A stretch of DNA of 44,714 nucleotides, taken from Bacteroidales bacterium. GTDB taxonomy: Bacteria; Bacteroidota; Bacteroidia; Bacteroidales; UBA932. Within the stretch, counting starts at the first letter, position 1, and the number at the start of each line of letters is the position of its first letter. Below are positions 16,529-25,900 of the stretch, piece by piece. The notes beneath the pieces are model-generated. The model had not been told where the DNA came from. It searched no databases and saw only the letters and a list, made by a program, of their open reading frames with translations. Location: contig JAEEUZ010000002.1 in NCBI GenBank assembly GCA_016290725.1, positions 1 to 44,714 of the forward strand. Direction: 5' to 3'. The translations under genes were made by a program, and so were the position numbers.

Positions 16529-17721
16529 TATTTGATCAAGCTTGTGGTCGTCCCGGTGTAATAGACATCTAGGAGAGTGAACTGGGCGCTTCCCTGATAG
16601 CGGGAAAGGATGCCCACGAAATCCAGATTCTTGCTGCCGTCAAGCACGTCGGCAGGAATTTCCACGTCGGCAAAACGGGCATAGCCGCTGGTGCGCACCT
16701 GAACCTCCGTGCCGTCGTACATGAAGTAATGGCTCACGCTCTGGGCTCCGGGATGCTCCAGGATAACCTGTTTGTACACCTGCTCGTAGCCAAAGTTCTC
16801 GATCTTCGTCTTCGCCGTGGCTACCGTGCCGCTGCCGTCGCCGATTTCAACACTGTCCCAGTCGCCGGCCTCCACGTGAGCGTGGAAACGGAGCTTGGTG
16901 AGAGCCCATGTCTTGATATTGAAAGTATAATCGGCCCCGTTCACGCGATCTGTGGGAGAGGCCAGGAAAACTCGGTTCCAGGATTCGTTCTTGGTGTGAT
17001 TGAGGTTGGGATCCGGATAGAAGAGGCAGAAGATTTCCTTGCCGCCAACAGAGTTTCCGTACTTGACATTGTTCAGCCTAACAAGCCTGCTCACATTTTC
17101 GTCTTTGGTGAGATCTGCCCCGCGGAGGGTTGCATCGGGCTGGATCCTGTCCGCCTCCGAGAGGATACGGCCGCGGAAGATATGCTTGTTCACGATGGGA
17201 AGAAGATCCAGATAGGCGGTCTCATATTCGGGGGCGGTATTGGATGCTCCGCTGCTGTATTCCTGGAAACCGTCGGCCACATAGCCAAGCTGGAGAAGGC
17301 CGTCACCGCCGTAGTTTCCGGGTTTGTATCCGTACTCTCCCAGCACAAGGCCATAGCACTTGATGTAGACTATCTGGCCCACCTTGAAGTCGTCGTAGGA
17401 ACTGGAACGGCCGATCTTTACGTCCAGGCCGCCGGTGGCATCCTGGATGTAGATCTCGCGGTACACGTTGCCGTCTTCGTCCGAAGAGGTAACCTGCCCC
17501 TTGATTATCAGATTGCTGGCAACCTGCACAGGTTTTCCGTGCGTGGTATAGAGAGCCTTCAGCTCGGCAATGGAACAGTTCACATCGGCATCCATGTTCA
17601 CGGGTACAAACTCCGCCCCGTCGCCGTAATTGAAAGTGAAAACCGGCTGCCATTCCTCTATGAGGCTCTGGCAGGAAAAGGCGCAAAGTGCAGCCGCAAT
17701 TATCAATAATCTCGCTTTCAT
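16528..17721 (-). CDS. DUF5689 lipoprotein
   Basis: A 397-residue lipoprotein (lipobox FSC, Cys17). Residues about 40-240 match DUF5689, which looks like an OB-fold: SIAELKALYTTHGKPVQV, then LIIKGQVTSSD, REIYIQDATGGLDVKIG and VGQIVYIKCYGLVLG. A second beta-rich domain follows (about 290-397). DUF5689 proteins are often encoded beside TonB-dependent receptors and extracellular nucleases in Bacteroidota (family knowledge). It begins four bases after the receptor stop and overlaps the M3 peptidase start by one base. It may act as the surface-exposed partner of the receptor, in the place a SusD protein would take. Ligand binding is inferred from the OB-like fold. Confidence 0.75.
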   Translation of the reverse strand: MKARLLIIAAALCAFSCQSLIEEWQPVFTFNYGDGAEFVPVNMDADVNCSIAELKALYTTHGKPVQVASNLIIKGQVTSSDEDGNVYREIYIQDATGGLDVKIGRSSSYDDFKVGQIVYIKCYGLVLGEYGYKPGNYGGDGLLQLGYVADGFQEYSSGASNTAPEYETAYLDLLPIVNKHIFRGRILSEADRIQPDATLRGADLTKDENVSRLVRLNNVKYGNSVGGKEIFCLFYPDPNLNHTKNESWNRVFLASPTDRVNGADYTFNIKTWALTKLRFHAHVEAGDWDSVEIGDGSGTVATAKTKIENFGYEQVYKQVILEHPGAQSVSHYFMYDGTEVQVRTSGYARFADVEIPADVLDGSKNLDFVGILSRYQGSAQFTLLDVYYTGTTTSLIK

Positions 17722-17725
17722 GGCC

Positions 17726-20662
17726 TTAGAATCTGAAGTAAACGTTCAACATGTAATTGGCTCCGGGCATGTAGAAATACTTGGAGTCGAAGCGGTAGTA
17801 ACGGCTCTTGCTGTCCGTGTTGTCAACCATACGGGTTTGCTCGTAACCTCCGGTCTTCACGTTTTTGTTGTGAAGGAGGTTCTTGGCATTGAGCGAGAAG
17901 CCCACCATGTACTTGCGCTTGATGAACCAGCTCTTGCCGACTGAAGCGTTCAGAAGGAATGCGGGGTCGAACTTCTCCTGGGTTGTCATGTACACGATTT
18001 CCTCCGGAGTGGAAACGTGGTCCGGACCGCATACCGCATAGTCCGTGCGGTAGAGGGGATTCATGTCCAGATATGCCTCGTCGAAATACTCTGCATCCAG
18101 ATTCACGAACCAGTATTTGTAGTTCCACACAAGGCCCAGGCTTGCGGCGAGCTGAGGTGTTGAAGGCACGTAATGCTGCTGCCACCTGGTCATGTCGTTG
18201 ATGCCGGTTCCTTCGGGAATATTGCCGTAGACATCCACCGCGTAGACGGGATTGGCCGCCCAGTAGGTGAGGGTAACGACTTCCTGGTCGTTATAGGTAA
18301 CGGGAGATGCGCTGTTGTCCAGCGTCTGCACCATGGTGGGGGTGGAAGTGTATTCCGCCCTGCCGAGTGCGAGAGCTCCCTGGATGCTAAGGCTGCGTAT
18401 GATGTAGGTGGGCATACGGAAACCGAACTCGATGCCGTAATGCCTCTGGTCGATGCCGGAGATTGCGAAGTTGGAGAAGGCGTTCTGAACGTCGTCATAC
18501 GCGCTCATCACCTTGCTCTGGTCCATTATCTTGGCGTAGTATGCGGTGATACGCACGTTGATTCCGTTCTTCTGCAGCTGCCAGTTCACGTCCGAGGAGA
18601 AGGTTTTCACGGTGGAAAGATCCTGGATCATGGAGTTGCGGGTGCGGGGGCTAAGGAACGCCTGGTTGAAATTGGGAGCGTCGTTGAAGTAGCCGATATT
18701 TGCCGATAATCTCTGGCTTCCGCCGATGATGTAGCTGAGGCCGGCCTTACCGGCATAGGTGAGGAAGCCGGCCATTTCCGAATTGCCAAAGGAGGTGATC
18801 ACCTTTCCGTTTGCATCCTTGGGTGCGACCATCAGCACTCCGGTGGCAGGATCCGTATAATCGGCTCCCGGGAAGAGGCCCTTGCGGATAAGGCCCTCAC
18901 GCCAGAAGGCGCTGTATCCAAGCTTTCCGCCGATATCGGCACTGAACTTACCCAATGCGAAATGCCCGTTGAGCCAGCCGCCGAAGTTGCGGATGTGGGC
19001 ATAATAGTCGTAGCCGTATTTGTCGCCCTCGTGAAGGATGCGGGCGCTGCCGTGGGCAAGGTAGTAGTCCAGGTCGTTCTGGGCCATGGAGGGAGTTGCG
19101 GCGTAGTCCCGGTCGGCAAAATTATCCACGTCCACGAAATACTTAGCGCCAAGAAGGTCTGCAACAACCTTGTAGTATTCGGTGCGGTTCACCTTTGCGT
19201 TCGCGCCGCCGGTGAGAATGAAGTTGGGGCTAACGCGGAACTTGAAGGTCGTGGCCAGGTTGAAATCCTGCTGGTCCGTGTGGCGCTCTTCCTGCACATA
19301 CTTGGCGCGGCCGCCCTCGCTCATGGCGTTAACCTGATAAATGCGGTCCCAGTTCATGTGCACCACGGTGGGATCCTCGTTATACCATGAGGCCTCCGCC
19401 ATCCTGGCTTTGTCCGGATTGTTGCGTTTCATGTCCGGATTGGGGTTGTAGAAGTAGCTGGGGAGGTTGCGGTAGTAGTCCGGACGGGGGTCCTGGGCGT
19501 TGTACCAGTCCATGGCGGTGTAGCCGTTCTCGCCGAAACGATAGAGGAAGGTGGTCTTGGCGGAGAAGTTATCTCCGTTGTTGAAGTCCCAGCTCACGAA
19601 AGCGATGGGCTCGTGGGTTTTCCTCACGCGGGCGTTACGCACCTTGCCGTTCTGGTATCCCCAGTTGGCGTTGTACATGTTGTCCCACATCAGGTCGTAC
19701 ACTTCCTGGGTGCTGGCCATCTGCGCTCCCCTCTCGCCGGGCGTGCCGAAGAAGGCGAAATGCAGGGTGTTGTAATCGTCCAGCACTTTATCGGCCGCCA
19801 GATAATAGGCCAGCGAGCGATAATACACACCGTCGATATAGTCGTTGCCGCCAAGGCGGGCGCTCACGTTCATGGCAAAGGCCCAGCCGTTATCCATGAG
19901 GCCGGTTGCATACGAACCCATCAAACGCAGGCGGTAGAGGGCGCTGTTGGTGAGAACGCTTCCCCTGAGACCCCTGCGCACGCTGGATGCGGTGCCGAAG
20001 ATGTTGGTTACGCCGTTGTATCCGCCAAGGGCATAGTCCGACACCTCGCTGCCGCTCACGCTCTCCTTTGAACGCATTGCCTCGTTAAGGCCGCTCCAGA
20101 GGGAGAATGGACCGTATCCGGTGATTGCGTCGTTCATCTTCACGCCGGCGAGCAGCACTTCCTGGCTTTCCGATGAGAATCCGCGTGCACGGAACCTCAC
20201 CGAGGAGAAGTTGTAGCCGGCGATGTTGTTGAACACGTCGTTGGAGCCGAACAGGATGGTGGGATTGTCGTTGAATCCGCTGTCGTCCATGTCGAAGGCG
20301 CTGAAGGAATCGTCGTCAACATCGGCCACCTTCTCAATGGAGGTGAGCGAGAGGTTGAACATATTCTTCACATAGCCGTCGTTCACGGTAACCTGCACCT
20401 GGGTTTCCAGAAAGTCCGGGGCCAGAATGACCAGGGTGTACATTCCATCGGGAAGGTCCGGAATGAGGAAGGTGCCGTCCTGGGCCGATACGGCCGTGGC
20501 CACCTCCTCCGCTCCCTGCATGAGGGTGAGGCGGGCGTTCTCCACGGGAACCCGGCCGTTACGGTTCACCACCGTACCCTTCACACCGCCGGTGGGCGTT
20601 TGCGCAAACAGCACAAACGAAACCATGGCGGCAGCTGCGGCCAGAATAATTCGTTTAATCAT
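17726..20662 (-). CDS. TonB-dependent receptor with carboxypeptidase-regulatory-like domain
   Basis: A 978-residue outer-membrane receptor that imports ligands using TonB/ExbBD energy. It has a signal peptide (ending FAQ near residue 21), a carboxypeptidase-D regulatory-like beta domain (about 25-110: GGVKGTVVNRNGRVPVENARLTL), a plug domain (about 125-240, including SSVRFRARGFSSESQEVLLAGVKMND) and a 22-strand-type barrel ending in the aromatic terminus YMLNVYFRF. It differs from the SusC protein at 41178 in the extension and plug and is not paired with SusD. The neighbours are an EEP nuclease upstream (15 bp) and DUF5689 downstream (4 bp), so a nucleic-acid-derived ligand is plausible. Other ligands are possible. 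Confidence 0.88.
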   Translation of the reverse strand: MIKRIILAAAAAMVSFVLFAQTPTGGVKGTVVNRNGRVPVENARLTLMQGAEEVATAVSAQDGTFLIPDLPDGMYTLVILAPDFLETQVQVTVNDGYVKNMFNLSLTSIEKVADVDDDSFSAFDMDDSGFNDNPTILFGSNDVFNNIAGYNFSSVRFRARGFSSESQEVLLAGVKMNDAITGYGPFSLWSGLNEAMRSKESVSGSEVSDYALGGYNGVTNIFGTASSVRRGLRGSVLTNSALYRLRLMGSYATGLMDNGWAFAMNVSARLGGNDYIDGVYYRSLAYYLAADKVLDDYNTLHFAFFGTPGERGAQMASTQEVYDLMWDNMYNANWGYQNGKVRNARVRKTHEPIAFVSWDFNNGDNFSAKTTFLYRFGENGYTAMDWYNAQDPRPDYYRNLPSYFYNPNPDMKRNNPDKARMAEASWYNEDPTVVHMNWDRIYQVNAMSEGGRAKYVQEERHTDQQDFNLATTFKFRVSPNFILTGGANAKVNRTEYYKVVADLLGAKYFVDVDNFADRDYAATPSMAQNDLDYYLAHGSARILHEGDKYGYDYYAHIRNFGGWLNGHFALGKFSADIGGKLGYSAFWREGLIRKGLFPGADYTDPATGVLMVAPKDANGKVITSFGNSEMAGFLTYAGKAGLSYIIGGSQRLSANIGYFNDAPNFNQAFLSPRTRNSMIQDLSTVKTFSSDVNWQLQKNGINVRITAYYAKIMDQSKVMSAYDDVQNAFSNFAISGIDQRHYGIEFGFRMPTYIIRSLSIQGALALGRAEYTSTPTMVQTLDNSASPVTYNDQEVVTLTYWAANPVYAVDVYGNIPEGTGINDMTRWQQHYVPSTPQLAASLGLVWNYKYWFVNLDAEYFDEAYLDMNPLYRTDYAVCGPDHVSTPEEIVYMTTQEKFDPAFLLNASVGKSWFIKRKYMVGFSLNAKNLLHNKNVKTGGYEQTRMVDNTDSKSRYYRFDSKYFYMPGANYMLNVYFRF

Positions 20663-20677
20663 AGGTTATGGTTTTAT

Positions 20678-21748
20678 CTATTTCTTGATCACGATGTAGG
20701 TGGGATAGTGGTCCGAAAAGCCGTTTATGAAGGCTCCGCCGGAGAAAGTACGGAAGGGAGTGTCCTTGAACGGCCCGCTCTGATTGGTCATAAAGGGCTT
20801 GTTGAACACGCGGCCGTAGAATTTCTTCTTGGTAATGGGCTGGATCTGATACGTTCCCTTGGGAGCGTGCGCGAGAGCGTCATTCACCAGGATGCAGTCG
20901 TAGATGTTTGCCTCTCCCCTGTAATAAAGGGTGCCGTAACCGGCCTCCAGCATGCTCCAGAAAGGAGAGAAGAAATCCATCGGCCCAACTTCGTCAAGCT
21001 CCTTGCGGCCACGCATGTACTTCGCCATTGAATCGTCGAAGGGGTTGTCGTTCATATCGCCCATGATGGCGATCTTGATGCCGGGATATTTCTCCATCAT
21101 CGTCACGGCGTGGTTGTAGGCAATCTCTCCGCCGCGGGCACGAAGGTCCTGGCCCTTTCCGCCGATACGGGAAGGAAGGTGGCATACGTAGAAGGCGAAA
21201 TGTTCACCGTCGATGATGCCGTGAACCATCAGGATGTCACGGGTGCGGAAGCGGTCCTTTTCCTCCTGGGTGAGGGTGAACTCAATGTCCGAATTGAAAT
21301 CGAAGGGGATGGACTCGCTTTCCACCACCGTCATCTGACGGGGATCGTACAGCAGTGCCACATCCACGCCACGGCGGTCCGGGCCGTCATAGTGGATGAT
21401 CTGGAAGTTGGCATCCGCAATTGCGGGCTCCGCTACCAGATCTTCAAGGACGTGGCGGTTCTCAATCTCGGAAACGCCAAGCACGGTGTGCCACACACCG
21501 TTGTCCTTCTTCATCTCCGCAATCACGCGGGCCATGTTGTGAAGTTTCTTGGCATACTTCTCCTCCGTCCAGTTGTTGGCACCGTCCGGGAGGTACTCGT
21601 AGTCGTTCTTGCCCTCGTCGTGGTAGGTGTCAAACAGGTTCTCCAGGTTGTAGAAGCCGATGACGTGGCTGCGCCCCTTGGCCTGCAGGGTAAAGGACGT
21701 GCCCGCCAGAAGGAGAATCACAAAGATGCTGTAAAGTCGACGTTTCAT
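20678..21748 (-). CDS. Exported endonuclease/exonuclease/phosphatase (EEP) protein
   Basis: A 356-residue protein with a signal peptide (about residues 1-23, ending in LQA) followed by a DNase I-like EEP fold. Metal and catalytic residues of the superfamily are all visible: NLENLFD (Asn34), SEIEN (Glu94), DRRGVDVALLYD, CHLPSR (His190), GDMNDNP (Asp231, Asn233) and the terminal SDHYP (Asp346, His347). Members cleave phosphodiesters in DNA or RNA or phosphate monoesters of lipids and inositol. The linked NUC1 nuclease and OB-fold proteins favour a nuclease. It lies 18 bp after the NUC1 gene and 15 bp before the TonB receptor. Confidence 0.85.
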   Translation of the reverse strand: MKRRLYSIFVILLLAGTSFTLQAKGRSHVIGFYNLENLFDTYHDEGKNDYEYLPDGANNWTEEKYAKKLHNMARVIAEMKKDNGVWHTVLGVSEIENRHVLEDLVAEPAIADANFQIIHYDGPDRRGVDVALLYDPRQMTVVESESIPFDFNSDIEFTLTQEEKDRFRTRDILMVHGIIDGEHFAFYVCHLPSRIGGKGQDLRARGGEIAYNHAVTMMEKYPGIKIAIMGDMNDNPFDDSMAKYMRGRKELDEVGPMDFFSPFWSMLEAGYGTLYYRGEANIYDCILVNDALAHAPKGTYQIQPITKKKFYGRVFNKPFMTNQSGPFKDTPFRTFSGGAFINGFSDHYPTYIVIKK

Positions 21749-21766
21749 ATAAGCTTGTGTTTTTGT

Positions 21767-22900
21767 TTACCAGTTTTTCACCGTTACCGAAGGGTCTGCC
21801 GCCTCAATGCCGTCGGCAGTATCTTTGCCCAGCAAAGTGGGAAGGTTCACAAAGAAGTCCAGTCCGGTTCTCTGTTCAAGTTCGTCAATGGACACGAGAT
21901 AGTTCAGATAGCTCTCGTCGCAAATAGACGCGGAGTGGGGCAGGTGGAATGCGATTGCCGTGTAACTGCTGCCTTTCTTCCGGAGCAGGGCCTTGTAGTA
22001 ATGGGTGGGGACTTTTGCCGCATGCCCGGTATTGCTGCCGGACCACTGATTGGAATTGCGGATATCACAGCCCGTAACCACATAGAGAGTATCACACTTC
22101 GCGCTGTAACCTCTTACAGCAGCCTCCAGATTCGCCCAGATATAACAGTTGAAATCGTAGTTCTGGGGAGTCATGTTGGTGGGATAGAAAGTGGATGTAT
22201 TGGCTTCGTAATTAAGCCTGTCGGCCGACGGGATCTGATGCCCGCGAGTCCAGCCGCCGCCATAGGTCCGGGTAACATCGCACACTGCGCTTGCAGGAAG
22301 GAGGGGATCCGTCGCCTGCCAGCTGTCTGTGCGGCTTCCACTGCCGATAAGGCCCTTATTCAGCGGATATGCCACCCACCATGATACGTATGCGTCATAG
22401 TCGTAATAGAACGACCAGTTGCGGACGCCGCTTTTGGTTCTGTCGATATATCGGCCTCCGTCCATCGAGTGGGTGAAGAAACCCAGCCCGGGCTGATCCA
22501 GGGCAGGGAGCTCCAGCCACAAGGGTGCATTTACGCTCCCACCGGCCTCTCCGGCCTGAGCGATGCGGGCCGATATGGAGTGCTGCGGGGTATCCACGCA
22601 AATCTTGGCGCCCCGGGGCTCTCCCTCCGTATTGGGATCCACCGTGAGTAGTACGGATACCACCCCCTCGCCGCTGGTGCGGGAAAAATGCAGCCAGCCA
22701 TCGCCGGACTCATATTCAACTGAAAGCCTCCAGCTCTTCTGGGCTGCAACCGTCATGGACTGTGTTCCGCCCGCAGCCTCCACCATTGTGGTTTTGAGGG
22801 TGATAACCGGGATTGGCTCTTCCTCCTTGCGGCATGAAACCGCAGCCGCGAGCAAAAAAGCCGCGGCTGCGATAAGTATGCGGAATTTCAAAGTCCTCAC
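21767..22900 (-). CDS. BACON-NUC1 DNA/RNA non-specific endonuclease lipoprotein
   Basis: A 377-residue lipoprotein (VSC, Cys23) with a BACON beta-sandwich (about 30-115) and a NUC1 (Serratia-type, beta-beta-alpha metal) nuclease domain (about 150-350). The active-site segment is TRGHQIPSADR with catalytic His221. The magnesium-binding Asn251 and Glu259 lie in the NCYIWANLE segment. The usual DRGH is TRGH here, a variation at a tolerant position. Such enzymes cut single- and double-stranded DNA and RNA without sequence preference. The start is GTG at 22900, which overlaps the upstream TGA as GTGA; a TTG at 22891 is an alternative. Anchoring and context imply degradation of extracellular nucleic acid for uptake by the receptor two genes on. 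Confidence 0.85.
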   Translation of the reverse strand: MRTLKFRILIAAAAFLLAAAVSCRKEEEPIPVITLKTTMVEAAGGTQSMTVAAQKSWRLSVEYESGDGWLHFSRTSGEGVVSVLLTVDPNTEGEPRGAKICVDTPQHSISARIAQAGEAGGSVNAPLWLELPALDQPGLGFFTHSMDGGRYIDRTKSGVRNWSFYYDYDAYVSWWVAYPLNKGLIGSGSRTDSWQATDPLLPASAVCDVTRTYGGGWTRGHQIPSADRLNYEANTSTFYPTNMTPQNYDFNCYIWANLEAAVRGYSAKCDTLYVVTGCDIRNSNQWSGSNTGHAAKVPTHYYKALLRKKGSSYTAIAFHLPHSASICDESYLNYLVSIDELEQRTGLDFFVNLPTLLGKDTADGIEAADPSVTVKNW

Positions 22901-25900
22901 TTAATAACTACTGTAACTTTTGTAATACGTACCTGTCCGTTGGTTGCGGTGCCGGTGTTCCCTACTCCGTAACTGGCACGGTGGATACCAGAGCCAAATG
23001 CAACCTGCTGTCCGGAGCTTAAATTTGAACCGTCAAAAGTAAGGACGCCGGTGTTTACGGATTCATATTCGATCTTTACCGAAACAAGCTCATAGTTGCC
23101 GGCGGATACAGTAAGGGTTGGTGACTCTGACTGATACAATCTCCAATTTGTTCCGGAGGTATAGTACTTACCAGTGTTGCCACCACCAGTGACGGACAGT
23201 GTTACATCATCCTTCTGGACAGAAGTATATTGAGTTGCATTTGTCCAGTTGTTGGCGGCCGCATATTCTGAGATTACAATTGCCACGGTTCTCGACTCAT
23301 TCTGTGAAGAGCCGGAATAGGTGAAATGATCTGTTCCCTCTGACTTCTCGAGCATCTTTCCTTCTGAAGAACAGGCCAGGACGCCGAAATAATAATCTCC
23401 GGCCTCAAGGGCGGTAACATACCATGCGGTTTGATTGTTTTCATCCTGCTTCCATGTCTGGCCGATGGTCTCATTGATGGAAGTGCCGGTAATATTGCCC
23501 ATGGCCACGTCCACACGAGTGCCGTCCGGCTTTATTAACTGAAGCTGCCAACGGTAAAAAGCCAAGTTCTCGCCGGTGTAGGCCTTCCAGGATGCAGATA
23601 CTACCCCGTCTTTGCACTCAAGGCCGGACACCTTCAAATTGTAGTAGTATTTCGCCCCTGCAGCCTTCATGTCAATCTGGGTTCCCTGAGTCTCACCCTG
23701 TTGACGTGACATTGCGATAACCACCACTGCGTATTTGCCATTGACAAGAGAGCTGACAGACCATTCTTCCTTGTTATCCGATGCAGAAGTATTTCTGCCG
23801 ATGGTGGAAGTGATACTTGTGTGTGTGGTGAGTCCGTATGCGAGATAGCTTTCACTTTCCATCTGACCGTCATCAGTAAGCTTGTACAGCATCCACTGGT
23901 AATAATCTGCGCCCTGGACGGTATTCCAGGAGGCGCTGAGCTGAGTCTCGGTAAAGCTTGCTGTTACGTTGGTCAAGGTTGCCTCTCCCGGCTGCTCCAC
24001 TTCCTCAATCTTGGTGGCAATGATATTGATGTACTTGTTCTGGCTGGAAAGACCGTTGAAGTAACCCGTTACAGTAATCTTCTTGCCGTCATATTCAGCG
24101 GCCCTAAGATCATCTACAGGGTATACAATCGAACCCTGCTTGGTGGCAGCGTCCACTCCGTCGATTGTGATGTTATAATAGTTACCCGACTTAGCCAGAG
24201 TACCGGTGAGGGAGACAAACTCCGCTTCAGTAGCAGAATATGTTGCAGCTGAAGCCGTAATATCCTTAGGGTTAGGATATGATACGTTGTTATTGCTGGA
24301 AACAACCTCAACGGATGTAATCGTGGCCACCTGGGGAACGCCGTTGTATTCTCCCTTGACACCGGAGAACTTCACCATGTCGCCAATCTTGGCAATCCCG
24401 CCGAAGTTGGTTCCCTGGGTGTACACATAGACGTTCTTGGTGCCGTCCGTTGCCACAAAACCGCGTGCGGTAAGGGCAACTACGAGCGAAGGTTTCGAGT
24501 CGCAGGCCACACCTGACTGAAGTGCAAGGATTTCGGAAACGGTGAGCGTCTCTTCTGCGGGAGGAGTGTCGCCGCCGGTCACTTTTTCCACGAAGTATGC
24601 GTTCACGACCTCGATCTTGTCATTGAATGAGCCGCGATAGCCGCAGATCTTGATCTTGTCGCCCTCTGCAAGACCCAGGTTTGCAAAGCTCTTGTCGTTC
24701 TTTGCGCCATAGCCGAGGTCCGTTGCAGTGAGGCCGTATACGTAAACGGAAGCGCCGGTTTCATCCGTGAGGTCGAAGTTACCGTAGGTTGTACTGGTAA
24801 TATTCGACATCGTACCCACAAGGATATACTTCTGAGTAGAGGATTCAGCTGCTGCGTTGAACTCTGAAATGGAAACCTCGATGGGGTCCGTAGTAGGAGG
24901 AGTGGGAGGTGTTTCACCGCCACCCACTTTCTCTACGAAGTATGCGTATACAACCTCAATCTTGTCATTGAATGAGCCGCGATAGCCGATGATCTTGATC
25001 TTGTCGCCTTCTGCGAGGCCAAGGCTTGCGAAACTCTTGTCGTTCTTTGCGCCATAGCCCAGGTCCGTTGCGGTGAGGCCGTATACGTATACCGATGCGC
25101 CGGTTTCATCCGTTAGATCGAAGTTGCCATAGGTCGTATTTGCGATATTCGCCATGGTGCCCACAAGGATATACGGCTGGGTGCTGGACTCTTCAGCTGC
25201 AAGGAAATCGGAAATAGAGATTTCGACGGGGTTGTTCGGTGCCGGGGGTTCGGGAGGAGTTTCGCCACCGACCTCGGTAACGCCGTCGATGCTGTAGACA
25301 TAACCTACATTGGCAACGGTTTCAGGAGTGTTGCCACGATAGTTCATCAGTTCGGAATAGACGATGACCTCGCTACCTACTGCAGGGAGCGGTGTCTGGC
25401 CCGCAACATACTTCTGTCCGTTGAAATAGAGGATGCGATAGCAGGTAAGCTTGGTGGTGCTGCCGTCCACATCCACAAGGTCGAAGCTGGCATTGCCGTA
25501 TTCGCCGCTGGCGTCGAAATTCTGGGAAATGGCAGAAACTTTACCCTTGACATAGTAAGGACCAACCTTTTCGTAATTGTCGTTGGCAGTCCAGGTAAGG
25601 TTCTTGACCGCATCGACCGCAGCTGCCACATTGAAGGGACTGTTCAGGGAACCCTCTCCTGAAGGCTGGACTGTATCTCCGCCGGGGCCGGGAGGCGTTT
25701 CGCCGCCGCCACCGGTGGTTTCGTTGATGCGGATCATGTAACCCGCGTTTGCAACAGTTTCAGGAGTGTTGCCGCGGTAGTTCATGAGTTCGGAGCAGAT
25801 GACGACTTCGTCGCCCACGGCGAGAAGAGGTGCATCGCCCGTCTTCCATGCCTTGTTGTCGAAGTATTTTACCCTGTAGCAGTAGAAGGTGCTTGACTCG

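Noticed and set aside
21110..22384. A 424-codon plus-strand open frame
   Set aside because: It spans the antisense of two catalytically complete nuclease genes and has no signal or domain of its own.
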